From Telluria antibiotica (GTDB lineage Bacteria; Pseudomonadota; Gammaproteobacteria; Burkholderiales; Burkholderiaceae_D): a stretch of 64,000 bases of DNA. Both the position numbers and the translations under genes were made by a program. This document shows, one piece after another, positions 7,582-16,169 of this stretch. The notes beneath the pieces were generated by a model. That model saw only the letters and a list, made by a program, of their open reading frames with translations, had not been told where the DNA came from and did not search any database. Every line of letters starts with the position of its first letter. Position 1 is the first letter of the stretch. The stretch spans positions 124,001-188,000 of the forward strand of contig NZ_JAAQOM010000012.1 of NCBI RefSeq assembly GCF_011682055.1. Reading direction: 5' to 3'.

Positions 7582-8208
7582 ATGTTTGGACGCCTGATGC
7601 CCACGGAGGGCAAATTTTTCGACCTGTTCAACCAGCACGCCGCGTTGTGCGTGAAGGGTGCACAAGAGATGGTCGGCCTGATGACCAACTTCGACGACCT
7701 GGAAAACCGCACGCACGCCGTGGAGAGCATCGAAAAACAGGCGGACAAGGTCACCTATGCGTGCGTCGACCTGCTGCACAAGACGTTCATCACGCCGCTC
7801 GACCGCGACGACATCCACAAGCTGATCACCCGCATGGACGACATCCTCGACATGATGGAAGACGCCGCGCAGACCATTTCGCTGTACGACCTGCACGCCG
7901 TCACGCCGGAAGCGAAGCGGCTGGCCGAGCTGTGCCTCGCGTGCTGCGAAAAGGTCCAGCAGGCCGTCGGCATGCTGCACAACATGGATAACGCCCAGAA
8001 GATGGTCGCCATCTGCGAAGAGATCGACCGCCTGGAATCGGACGCCGACCACGTGATGCGTGCCGCGATGTCGAAACTGTTCCGCGACGAACCGGACGTG
8101 CGCAACCTGATCAAGATGAAGGCCATCTACGAGATCCTCGAGACCGTGACCGACCGCTGCGAAGACGTTGCCAACATCATCGAAGGCATCATCGTCGAAA
8201 ACGCGTAA
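7582..8208 (+). CDS. DUF47 (PhoU-like) Pit accessory protein
   Basis: A 208-residue all-helical PhoU-related protein of the TIGR00153/DUF47 family. MFGRLMPTEGKFFDLFNQHA at the N-terminus and the repeated acidic motifs (ENRTHAVESIEKQADKVT and RLESDADHVMR) bind metal clusters in PhoU relatives. These proteins pair with Pit transporters and are thought to modulate phosphate uptake. It is intact, preceded by ACGGAGAA, and lies 21 bp before pit, so the two form an operon. Confidence 0.9.
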   Translation: MFGRLMPTEGKFFDLFNQHAALCVKGAQEMVGLMTNFDDLENRTHAVESIEKQADKVTYACVDLLHKTFITPLDRDDIHKLITRMDDILDMMEDAAQTISLYDLHAVTPEAKRLAELCLACCEKVQQAVGMLHNMDNAQKMVAICEEIDRLESDADHVMRAAMSKLFRDEPDVRNLIKMKAIYEILETVTDRCEDVANIIEGIIVENA

Positions 8209-8229
8209 CGACCGGAACAACAAGAACAA

Positions 8230-9240
8230 ATGGACTCTCTTCACATCAGCATTTACGTGCTGGGCCTGCTCATCTTTTTAGCGCTGGTCTTCGACTTCAT
8301 GAACGGCTTCCACGACGCCGCCAACGCGATCGCGACGGTGGTGTCGACCGGCGTCCTGCGTCCGCAGACCGCGGTCGCGATGTCCGCGATGTTCAACTTC
8401 GTCGCCATCTTCACCGTCGGCCTGCACGTGGCGTCGACGGTGGGCAAGGGCACCGTCGATCCGCACATCGTCGACCACTACGTCGTGTTCGGCGCGCTCG
8501 TCGGCGCCATCATCTGGAACGTGATCACCTGGTACTACGGCATCCCGTCGTCGTCGTCGCATGCGCTGATCGGCGGCCTGGTGGGCGCCGCGGTCGCCAA
8601 GAGCGGCACCGGCGCGCTGGTCGGTGGCGGCCTGCTCAAGACCGTGCAGTGGATCATCCTGTCGCCGCTGCTGGGCTTCATCCTGGGCTCGCTCGTGATG
8701 CTGGCCGTGTCGTGGATCTTCGTGCGCACTCCGCCGCGCAAGGTCGACACGTGGTTCCGCCGCCTGCAGCTGTTCTCGGCCGCGGCCTACAGCCTGGGCC
8801 ACGGCGGCAACGACGCGCAGAAGACCATCGGCATCATCTGGATGCTCTTGATCGTGGCCGGCGTGTCGAAGGCCGGCGACGCGGCGCCGCCGCTGTGGGT
8901 CATCATTTCCTGCTACACGGCGATCTCGATGGGCACCCTGTTCGGCGGCTGGCGCATCGTGCGCACGATGGGTCAGAAGATCACGAAGCTCAAGCCCGTC
9001 GGCGGCTTCTGCGCGGAATCGGGCGGCGCCATCACGCTGTTCATCGCAAGCGCGATCGGCGTGCCGGTGTCGACGACGCACACGATCACGGGCGCCATCG
9101 TCGGCGTCGGCTCGGCGCAGAAGGCATCGGCCGTGCGCTGGGGCGTGGCCGGCAACATCGTGTGGGCCTGGGTCTTCACGATTCCCGCGTCGGCGTTCAT
9201 GGCCGCGATCGCGTGGTGGGTCGGTACCCACATCCTGTAA
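8230..9240 (+). CDS. pit: Inorganic phosphate transporter, Pit family
   Basis: A 336-residue inner-membrane PHO4-family symporter that imports inorganic phosphate (probably as a metal-phosphate) with protons. The two inverted-repeat signatures are clear: DFMNGFHDAANAIATVVS near residue 20 and SLGHGGNDAQKTIGIIW near residue 195. About ten hydrophobic segments are seen. It is shorter than E. coli PitA (about 500) but typical of DUF47-linked Pit proteins. It is the second gene of the operon and ends in a strong terminator. Confidence 0.93.
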   Translation: MDSLHISIYVLGLLIFLALVFDFMNGFHDAANAIATVVSTGVLRPQTAVAMSAMFNFVAIFTVGLHVASTVGKGTVDPHIVDHYVVFGALVGAIIWNVITWYYGIPSSSSHALIGGLVGAAVAKSGTGALVGGGLLKTVQWIILSPLLGFILGSLVMLAVSWIFVRTPPRKVDTWFRRLQLFSAAAYSLGHGGNDAQKTIGIIWMLLIVAGVSKAGDAAPPLWVIISCYTAISMGTLFGGWRIVRTMGQKITKLKPVGGFCAESGGAITLFIASAIGVPVSTTHTITGAIVGVGSAQKASAVRWGVAGNIVWAWVFTIPASAFMAAIAWWVGTHIL

Positions 9241-9260
9241 GCGCACCGCGCAGCATCCCG

Positions 9261-9287
9261 AAGGCAGCCATCCGGCTGCCTTTTTTT
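9261..9287 (+). terminator. Rho-independent terminator of pit
   Basis: AAGGCAGCC-AT-CCGGCTGCC-TTTTTTT. The stem and T-run are textbook. The group II intron begins three bases after the T-run. Confidence 0.93.
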
Positions 9288-9289
9288 CG

Positions 9290-9966
9290 GTGCGCCAGGC
9301 ATGGCGCGCAGCGCCGTGACTGGCGCTATCCGACCCGCTGTGGTGGCGTGTCGGATGACTTGGAGGTGAAAGTCATCCGCACACCCGGCAAGGGGAAGTG
9401 CTAGCTGAACGGCAAGGGTGTCCGTCGTAAGGCGGAATCTGAAGGAAGCCGCAGGCAAAATGCTGGCCTGACGAACAGGAAGCGGATAACAGGCGGCGTA
9501 GCGGGGTGAGGTGGCCGATATCACTAAAGCCCTATACTTGCACGGAACGCTACGACGTAAATCCGACAGGCATAAGCAGGAAGGTCGCGCGAATTACCCT
9601 GGGAGACCCGCCAATCTGCCATGTGCTACTGGCACCGCAAGGTGCCGGGATGGATTGACGGGAGTCAGCAGAGGCCATAGTAGCCGCTCGGAACCGGAGT
9701 GGCGAAGGGCTGAACCTGACATGAGCGGACAGTCACGCGTGATCTCTGAGCGGGCAGGGCAGCAAGTCTCCGGATGGAGAGCCGACAGCAAAAGGTGGGG
9801 CCGGAAGTCCCGCGCATATGATGGCGGTGTCAGCAGACCGACAGGCGACACGACGCACGAAACCAAGCTCGCTGGGGCAACCCGGTTGTCAGGAAACGCC
9901 GGATACGTGATCCGTACGTCCGGTGTTGTGGGAGGACGGCGGAGGCGACTCCCCCTCCTACCCGAT
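9290..9966 (+). mobile_element. Group II intron lacking its reverse-transcriptase gene
   Basis: The 5' end GTGCGCC and the 3' end CCTACCCGAT are group II intron boundaries. In between are conserved domain I segments (GTGCTAGCTGAACGGCAAGG, AATCTGAAGGAAGCCG, ACTAAAGCCC) and GTCAGCAGAGGCCATAGTAG, the stretch that usually precedes the intron-encoded protein. A domain V-like hairpin (9896-9926) with a CGC triad precedes a domain VI stem. Only about 170 bp separate the usual protein start region from domain V, so the maturase/RT gene is missing; the reading frame found there (from ATG 9721) has no RT motifs. Insertion immediately downstream of a terminator hairpin is the known habit of class C introns. 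Splicing would need a maturase in trans. Confidence 0.85.
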
Positions 9967-9977
9967 TCCGCCGCGGG

Positions 9978-10177
9978 TTCGGGGTCAGAGCACATCATTC
10001 CGAAAATTCGGGGTCAGAGCATTTGTGCCATGGCTGTGTGGAAGCGACAGTTTTCCGTTGCCGAGGGAATCTTCGCGATTTGAGCGCGGCTATGTCGACG
10101 GAAATGCCTTTGCGTTCTTTCTTGTGAAAGTGCTCTGACCCCGAATTTCCGATTTCTTTTGCTCTGACCCCGAATTT
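9978..10177. mobile_element. Small element bounded by paired inverted GGGGTCAGAGCA repeats (RAYT/MITE-like remnant)
   Basis: Two direct copies of TTCGGGGTCAGAGCA (9978-9992 and 10007-10021) are mirrored by two inverted copies TGCTCTGACCCCGAATTT (10131-10148 and 10160-10177). They flank about 110 bp with no gene. Repeats of this kind flank REP-associated tyrosine transposase (RAYT) genes in proteobacteria (from memory, not searched). Here the transposase would be absent, leaving a non-autonomous element. The base composition is lower in GC than the surroundings. Confidence 0.7.
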
Positions 10178-10309
10178 GCGCTCGCGCCACAGTGCACGGT
10201 TTCCTTTTCATTTTTACTAACGTCCGTAGTAATATTACAGCCGATCGCCGGCCAGCGTTGCCGTCCGGGTCACGCCCGTCGGTCAGAATAAGAACGAAGA
10301 GGGGACAAT

Positions 10310-13300
10310 ATGAAATCGAAAAGTAGTTTGACTTCATGGCGAGGCGTCGTCACAGCCGCCTGCGCCGGCCTGCTGCTGGCCGGTTGCGGTGCCGGCGACA
10401 CGGCGCAGCCGGGCGCGCCATCGGGCAACCGGATGCTGGCGCTCGCCACCTCGGCAGCCGCCACGCCCGTCGCGCCGGGCAGCATCCGCATGCACTTCCA
10501 CCGCGTCCAGAACGATGCGGCGCAGTGGGGCGTGTATTCGTGGGACGGCCCGCAGAAACCCAGCTCCGCCTGGATCACCGATCGCTTTATGTTCGCCAGC
10601 AGCGACGGCTTCGGCGGCTACGTCGACATCCCGCTCGCTGCCGGCAAGAGCGCAATCTGGTTCCTCGTCACGGACGGCAGCGGCACGAAGAACTGCGGCG
10701 CCGACCAGCACGCGGACTTGAACGCCGACGTCGCGACGAAAGGGCAGGAGGTCTGGATGCTGGAGGGCGACTGCACCGTCTACGCGAACCAGCCCGCGCT
10801 CAGCTACGGCAACCTGGCGCTCGCCAAGGCGCACTGGCTGTCCGCGACGACGCTGGCATGGCCGGGCGCGGATGCGAACGGCACCTACAAACTGTTCTAC
10901 GCCGCGAACGGCGGCCTCGCGCCGACGCCGGGCGGCGCCATCGGCCTGTCCGGCGCGGAAAGCGCGTTCGAGCTGACGGTGGCCGCGCTGCCGGACGCGC
11001 TCCGTCAGAAGTACCCGCACCTGGCCGGCGCCACGGGCCTGCGGCTGCTTGACGCCGACGCGGCCAAGGTCGCGGCGATGGTCAGCGGCCAGTTCGCCAT
11101 CGCCCAGTACGACGGCGGCGGCAACCTCGTGCAGGTGACGTCGCTGCAGACGGCCGGCCTGCTGGACGACCTGTATGCGGCAAAAGCCGCGCAGGCGCAG
11201 CTGGGCGTGTCGTTCGACCGCGCCGGCCGCGCGACGTTCCGCGTGTGGGCGCCGACGGCGAAATCCGTCGCGCTGAACCTGTACGCGACCGCCAACGCGG
11301 CGACGCCGGCGACGGTCCCGCTGACGCGCGACGCGGCCAGCGGCGTGTGGAGCACCACGGCCAACGACCCGACGCTCGCGAACCGCGCCTACTACACATA
11401 CACGGTGCAGGTGCTGTCGCGCTGGGCGGACAACAAGATCGTGACGAACACGGTGACGGATCCGTATTCCGTGAGCCTGTCCGCCAACAGCGCCCGCAGC
11501 TTCGCCGCGAACCTCGACAGCGTGCAGATGAAGCCCGCCGGCTGGGACGACCAGCGCATCCCGAAGCTCGACGCGCCCACCGACATCGCGCTGTACGAAC
11601 TGCACATCCGCGACTTTTCCGCCTCCGACACGACCGTGCCCGCCGCCCACCGCGGCAAATACCTGGCGTTCACGGACGGCGACTCGCACGGCATGCGCCA
11701 CCTGAAATCGCTGCAGAAGGTAGGCATGACGCACGTGCACCTGCTGCCCAGCTTCGACTTCGCCAGCGTCAACGAGAAGGGCTGCGTGACGCCGTCCATT
11801 CCGGATGCCGCCGCCGATTCGACGGCGCAGCAGGCCGCGGTTGCCGCCGTGGCGGATACGGACTGCTTCAACTGGGGCTATGACCCGGTCCACTACGATG
11901 CGCCGGAAGGCAGTTACGCGACGGATGCCGACGACGGCGCCGTGCGCGTGCGCGAGTTCCGCGCGATGGTGCAGGCGCTGCACGAAGCGGGCCTGCGCGT
12001 GACGATGGACGTCGTGTACAACCACACGAGCCAGTCGCAGCAAGGGCCGCTGTCCGTCCTCGACCGCATCGTGCCGACGTATTACTACCGCCTGGGCAGC
12101 GATGGCCACATCCTGAACGACAGCTGCTGCGCCGACACCGCGCAGGAAAACGCCATGATGGGCAAGCTGATGATCGACTCCGTGTCGCTGTGGGCCCGCC
12201 AGTACAAGGTCGACAGCTTCCGCTTCGACATCATGGGCTTCACGCCGCTGGACCTGCTGAAGCGCCTGCAGGCAAGCGTGAACCAGGCCGCCGGCCGCGA
12301 CATCTACCTGTATGGCGAAGCGTGGAACTTCGGTTCCGTCGCCAACGACGCACGCTTCGTGCAGGCGCGCCAGGCGAATATGGCGGGCACGGGCATCGGT
12401 TCGTTCAACGACCGCATCCGCGATGCCGTGCGCGGCGGCGGCTGCTGCGACGGTGGCCAGTGGCTCGTCAGCCAGCAGGGCTTCATCAACGGCGTCTACC
12501 TCGACCCGAATTCGCAATCGACGCAGACCCGCGACGACGCGCTGCGCCTCGCGGACCTCGTGCGCGTGGCGCTGTCCGGCACGTTGCGCGACTACCGCTT
12601 CACGGACCGCTTCGGCAGCCTGCGCACGAACGCGCAGATCGATTACTTCGGCCAGCAGGCCGGCTTCGCGGCGAATCCGGCCGAGACGATCAACTACGTC
12701 GAGGCGCACGACAACCAGACGCTGTTCGACGTGAACGCGTACAAGCTGCCGCAAGGGACGTCGCTGTCCGATCGCGTGCGCGTGCAGACGCTGGGTGCCG
12801 CCGTCAACCTGCTGGCGCAGGGCGTGCCGTTCTTCCATGCGGGCCAGGAGATCCTGCGTTCGAAATCGCTCGACCGCGACAGCTACAACGCAGGCGACTG
12901 GTTCAACAAGCTGGATTACAGCTACGCGTCCAACAACTTCGGCGTGGGCCTGCCGATGGCCGGGTCGAACCAGGACAACTGGTGGCTCATGTCGCCCATT
13001 CTGACCAACCCGCTGGTCAAGCCCGATACGCGCGCGATCCTGGCGGCGAAGGGCGCGTTCGAGGACTTCCTCGCGATCCGCTCCGACACCACGCTGTTCC
13101 GCCTGCGCACGGCGCAGGACGTGATCGACCGCCTGAAGTTCTACAACGTGGGCCCCGACCAGGTGCCGGGCATCGTCGCGCTCTCGATCGACGGCACGCG
13201 CTATCCGGGCGCAAAGTACAAGGCCGTCGTCGTCGTGTTCAACGTCGACAAGGTGCAAAAGACGATCGCGATCCCGGAACTGAAGGGCCGCAAGCTGCAG

Positions 13301-13426
13301 CTGCACCGCGCCCAGCGCAACGGCAGCGACGACGTCGTGAGGGCGTCCGCCTTCGATCCGGCCGGCGGCACGTTCGCGATCCCGGCCCGCACGGCGGCCG
13401 TGTTCGTCCAGAACGCCAACGACTGA
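10310..13426 (+). CDS. pulA: Pullulanase-type alpha-1,6-glucosidase, lipoprotein
   Basis: A 1038-residue GH13 debranching enzyme that cleaves alpha-1,6 links in pullulan, amylopectin or glycogen at the cell surface or in the periplasm. The lipobox LLAGC (Cys at about residue 26) marks it as a lipoprotein. Carbohydrate-binding and pullulanase N-terminal domains (about 45-420) include GVSFDRAGRATFRVWAPTAK. The catalytic barrel has MDVVYNHTS, the nucleophile Asp640 (SFRFDIMGF), acid/base Glu670 (LYGEAW) and Asp801 (VEAHDNQT). A C-terminal beta domain follows. The RBS GAGGGG precedes ATG 10310. It has its own promoter region after the mobile-element debris. Confidence 0.92.
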   Translation: MKSKSSLTSWRGVVTAACAGLLLAGCGAGDTAQPGAPSGNRMLALATSAAATPVAPGSIRMHFHRVQNDAAQWGVYSWDGPQKPSSAWITDRFMFASSDGFGGYVDIPLAAGKSAIWFLVTDGSGTKNCGADQHADLNADVATKGQEVWMLEGDCTVYANQPALSYGNLALAKAHWLSATTLAWPGADANGTYKLFYAANGGLAPTPGGAIGLSGAESAFELTVAALPDALRQKYPHLAGATGLRLLDADAAKVAAMVSGQFAIAQYDGGGNLVQVTSLQTAGLLDDLYAAKAAQAQLGVSFDRAGRATFRVWAPTAKSVALNLYATANAATPATVPLTRDAASGVWSTTANDPTLANRAYYTYTVQVLSRWADNKIVTNTVTDPYSVSLSANSARSFAANLDSVQMKPAGWDDQRIPKLDAPTDIALYELHIRDFSASDTTVPAAHRGKYLAFTDGDSHGMRHLKSLQKVGMTHVHLLPSFDFASVNEKGCVTPSIPDAAADSTAQQAAVAAVADTDCFNWGYDPVHYDAPEGSYATDADDGAVRVREFRAMVQALHEAGLRVTMDVVYNHTSQSQQGPLSVLDRIVPTYYYRLGSDGHILNDSCCADTAQENAMMGKLMIDSVSLWARQYKVDSFRFDIMGFTPLDLLKRLQASVNQAAGRDIYLYGEAWNFGSVANDARFVQARQANMAGTGIGSFNDRIRDAVRGGGCCDGGQWLVSQQGFINGVYLDPNSQSTQTRDDALRLADLVRVALSGTLRDYRFTDRFGSLRTNAQIDYFGQQAGFAANPAETINYVEAHDNQTLFDVNAYKLPQGTSLSDRVRVQTLGAAVNLLAQGVPFFHAGQEILRSKSLDRDSYNAGDWFNKLDYSYASNNFGVGLPMAGSNQDNWWLMSPILTNPLVKPDTRAILAAKGAFEDFLAIRSDTTLFRLRTAQDVIDRLKFYNVGPDQVPGIVALSIDGTRYPGAKYKAVVVVFNVDKVQKTIAIPELKGRKLQLHRAQRNGSDDVVRASAFDPAGGTFAIPARTAAVFVQNAND

Positions 13427-13447
13427 CCGCGGCGCGGACGGGGCATG

Positions 13448-13481
13448 AAAAAAGGGCCGGGCGCGCAAACGCCCGGCCCTT
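13448..13481 (-). terminator. Terminator between pulA and a small lipoprotein gene
   Basis: Stem AAGGGCCGGGCG/CGCCCGGCCCTT (13452-13463 and 13470-13481). On the minus strand it is followed by TTTTTT, so it serves the minus-strand lipoprotein gene; the plus-strand side has a poor T-run but may also stop pulA. Confidence 0.8.
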
Positions 13482-13498
13482 GTCGCGTCGGGCGTGCG

Positions 13499-13753
13499 TC
13501 AGTGGCCGGCGCCGGCCCAGTTGTTGGTGCCGTTATTGTTGTTGCGGTCGTTCTCGAGGGCCTGCTTGTCGACGATCGTCACGTTGTCCCCTGCGCCTTT
13601 CGACGCCTTGCGCGGGATGAGAGTCCCGGTCGGGGTATAGCTGGCGTCGAGGTATTTGTCGGCCGGCTGCTGCGATTGCGTGGCGTCGGCCGCGCAGCCG
13701 GACAGCAGGGCGATGGCGGCCGCGGCCAGCGCGGACGGGACGATGCGGTTCAT
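13499..13753 (-). CDS. Small hypothetical lipoprotein
   Basis: An 84-residue protein starting MNRIVPSALAAAAIALLSGC with a lipobox LLSGC, so it should be lipid-anchored in the envelope. The mature part is polar, with KYLDASYTPTGTLIPRK and an Asn-rich tail (NDRNNNNGTNNW). The start was set at 13753 because AAGGAGAG precedes it. No function is recognisable. It follows the ATPase gene by 34 bp on the same strand and could be the last gene of that operon. Confidence 0.7.
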   Translation of the reverse strand: MNRIVPSALAAAAIALLSGCAADATQSQQPADKYLDASYTPTGTLIPRKASKGAGDNVTIVDKQALENDRNNNNGTNNWAGAGH

Positions 13754-13787
13754 TGTGCTTCTCTCCTTGATCTGGAATGGTCGGTGG

Positions 13788-16169
13788 TTATTTGATGCAG
13801 ACGGCACGCACCATCTTGATGTCGGTGACGCCGTCCAGGATCTTCTCGATGCCGTCCATTTTCAGGGTCAGCATCCCGTCCTCGAGCGCGGCCGCCAGCA
13901 GCTCGGCCACGCGCGCGTGCTCGGTCAGCAGGCGCTTGACGCGCTCACTGCCGATCATCAATTCATGCAGGCCGACGCGCCCGCGATAGCCCTTGGTGCA
14001 CTCGGCGCAGCCCACCGCGCGGTACAACGTGAAGCGGCCGTCGGCGCCGCCGTGGCGCGCGCGCCAGCCGGCCAGCACGGCGGCGCGCGCGGCGGCCGGG
14101 TCGGCCGCGTAGGCCGCCTGGCCGCGCAATTCCTCGCAATACTCGTCGAGCAGCGCCTCCAGCTCGGCGCCGTCCGGCTGGTAGGGCTGGCGGCACGCCG
14201 TGCACAGGCGCCGCGCCAAGCGCTGTGCGAGGATGCCCAGCAGCGCGTCGGCAAAATTGAAGGGGTCCATGCCCATGTCGAGCAGGCGCACGACGGATTC
14301 CGGCGCGCTGTTCGTGTGCAAGGTCGAGAACACGAGGTGGCCCGTCAGCGATGCTTCGATGCCCGTGCTGACGGTCTCGCGGTCGCGCATCTCGCCGACC
14401 ATGATCACGTCCGGATCGGCGCGCAGGAAGGCGCGCATGACGGACGCGAAGTCGAGGCCCGCCTTGCGGTTGACCTGCACCTGGCGCAGGCCCTTCTGCG
14501 TGATCTCGACGGGGTCTTCCGCCGTCCAGATCTTCGTCTCCGGCGTGTTCAGGTGCGCGAGGATCGAGTGCAACGTGGTCGTCTTGCCGGAGCCCGTTGG
14601 GCCGCACACGAAGAACAGGCCGTAGGGCTTGGACACCGTCGCCTTCAGGCGTTCCAGGTTGTGCGGCAGGACGCCCAGCTTGTCGAGCGGGATCGGCTCG
14701 CCGGCCTGCAGGATGCGCATGACGATGTCTTCGACGCCGCCGCTGGACGGAATCGTCGCGACGCGCAGCTCGATGTCGAGCGGCCCGTATTTGCGGAAGC
14801 GGATCTTGCCGTCCTGCGGCTTGCGCCGTTCCGAGATGTCGAGGTCGCACATGATCTTCACGCGCGCGACGAGGGCGTTGCGGTAGCTGGACGGAATCTC
14901 GATGTACGGCACCAGCACGCCGTCCTTGCGGAACCGTACGCCGGTCTTGCCGCGGCCCGGCTGCGGCTCGATGTGGATGTCGGACGCGCCCTGGCGGTAG
15001 GCGTCGACGATGATCCGGTTCAGGAGCTTGACGAGTTCGTTCTCGACGGCGGCCGAGACGTCGGCGCCCGCGTTGTCGCCTTCCGCATCGGAAGCGACGT
15101 CTTCGTCGAGGTGCGACAGCAGTTCGCCCACGCTCGTATCCTCGGCGACGGTGCCGCCGAAGAACTGGGCGACGGTGAGGCGCAGGTCGTGGCGCGTCGT
15201 CACGCGCCAGGCAATGCGCGGCCGGCTGAACACCTGGGCGGCGATACGGCTGGCGGCCACGCGTTCCGGGTCCAGCGCCATCAGCACGAGGCCGTCGGGG
15301 CCGTCCTCCAGCGGCAGCCAGCCCTGTTCCAGCGCGTACTGCGGCTTCAGGTTGCGCAGCAGCTCGACGGGTTTCACGCGTTCGGCGCGGAACGGTTCGT
15401 AAGGTACGCCGGCATGGTCGGACAGCGCCTGCCCGAGCTGGGCCGGCTTCAGGTGGAAGTCGCCCAGCAGCACGTCCTCGATGTCGGCGTCGCGCTCGCG
15501 CGCGAGGCGTGTGGCCTGTTCCAGTTCCTGCTGCGTGAGGAGGTTGCGCGTGACGAGGGCGTCGTAGCGGCCGCGCGGCAGCGGCGCGCGCAGGCGCTGG
15601 CCCAGCGCGACGGCCAGGGTCTCGCACAACTGCTTCAGGCCCTCGTGGTACGCGGCCGGGAACGGGCCGCCCGCGCGGTGGTTGATGAACTGGATGACGC
15701 CCAGCAGCGCGCCTTCCGTGTCGAGCAGCGGCGCGACGAGCATCTCGCGCGTGCGGTAGCCCGTGCGCTGGTCGACGCCGCGCTGGAAGCGCACGTTGGA
15801 GCCGAGGCGGCGCAGCTCGGCCTCGTCGTACACGTCGGCGATGTTGGCGGTCTGGCGCGACAGCGCGACGAAGCCGGCGATCGAGCCGGGCCCGATCGGC
15901 AGTTGCAGGTGGCGGATCGACGTGAGGCCCGTCTTGACCTTGGCGACGAGGGCGTCCTGCTCGGGCGTCACGACGTACAAGGTGAAGCGGTCGCAGTCGA
16001 ACAGCTCGCAGAAGTCGCGGCCCAGGTCGAGCATGATCTGGTCCAGGTTGCGGGTCGCGTGGATCCGCGTCGTGATGGCCTGCACGCGGCGCTGGACGTC
16101 CAGGCGCCGCCCCGTCTCGTCATGCTGGCGCCGGTCGCCCTGGCGCCGTTCCACGAAATCGGCACTCAT
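13788..16169 (-). CDS. GAF-domain GspE/PilB-family ATPase
   Basis: A 793-residue protein. An N-terminal GAF sensor domain (about 20-200, with NIADVYDEAELRRLG and GVIQFINHRAGG) is fused to a GspE_N/MshEN-type domain (about 215-350) and a secretion ATPase domain (about 390-793). The ATPase carries Walker A GPTGSGKTTT (Lys529), the Asp box WTAEDPVE, Walker B IMVGEMRD, a His box and a CTACRQPY...CAECTKGY zinc motif. Such ATPases drive type II secretion or type IV pilus assembly; a GAF fusion suggests ligand control. No other pilus or T2SS gene is nearby. ATG 16169 overlaps the stop of the upstream gene (ATGA), so translation is coupled. Confidence 0.87.
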   Translation of the reverse strand: MSADFVERRQGDRRQHDETGRRLDVQRRVQAITTRIHATRNLDQIMLDLGRDFCELFDCDRFTLYVVTPEQDALVAKVKTGLTSIRHLQLPIGPGSIAGFVALSRQTANIADVYDEAELRRLGSNVRFQRGVDQRTGYRTREMLVAPLLDTEGALLGVIQFINHRAGGPFPAAYHEGLKQLCETLAVALGQRLRAPLPRGRYDALVTRNLLTQQELEQATRLARERDADIEDVLLGDFHLKPAQLGQALSDHAGVPYEPFRAERVKPVELLRNLKPQYALEQGWLPLEDGPDGLVLMALDPERVAASRIAAQVFSRPRIAWRVTTRHDLRLTVAQFFGGTVAEDTSVGELLSHLDEDVASDAEGDNAGADVSAAVENELVKLLNRIIVDAYRQGASDIHIEPQPGRGKTGVRFRKDGVLVPYIEIPSSYRNALVARVKIMCDLDISERRKPQDGKIRFRKYGPLDIELRVATIPSSGGVEDIVMRILQAGEPIPLDKLGVLPHNLERLKATVSKPYGLFFVCGPTGSGKTTTLHSILAHLNTPETKIWTAEDPVEITQKGLRQVQVNRKAGLDFASVMRAFLRADPDVIMVGEMRDRETVSTGIEASLTGHLVFSTLHTNSAPESVVRLLDMGMDPFNFADALLGILAQRLARRLCTACRQPYQPDGAELEALLDEYCEELRGQAAYAADPAAARAAVLAGWRARHGGADGRFTLYRAVGCAECTKGYRGRVGLHELMIGSERVKRLLTEHARVAELLAAALEDGMLTLKMDGIEKILDGVTDIKMVRAVCIK

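Noticed and set aside
9511..10083. Open frame across the intron and repeat element
   Set aside because: It runs through intron domains V and VI and the repeats, and contains no reverse-transcriptase or maturase motif.
10334..13468. Long minus-strand frame opposite the pullulanase
   Set aside because: Composition is shadow-like (Arg/Val/His/Ala) and no motif or RBS supports it; the plus strand encodes an intact GH13 enzyme.
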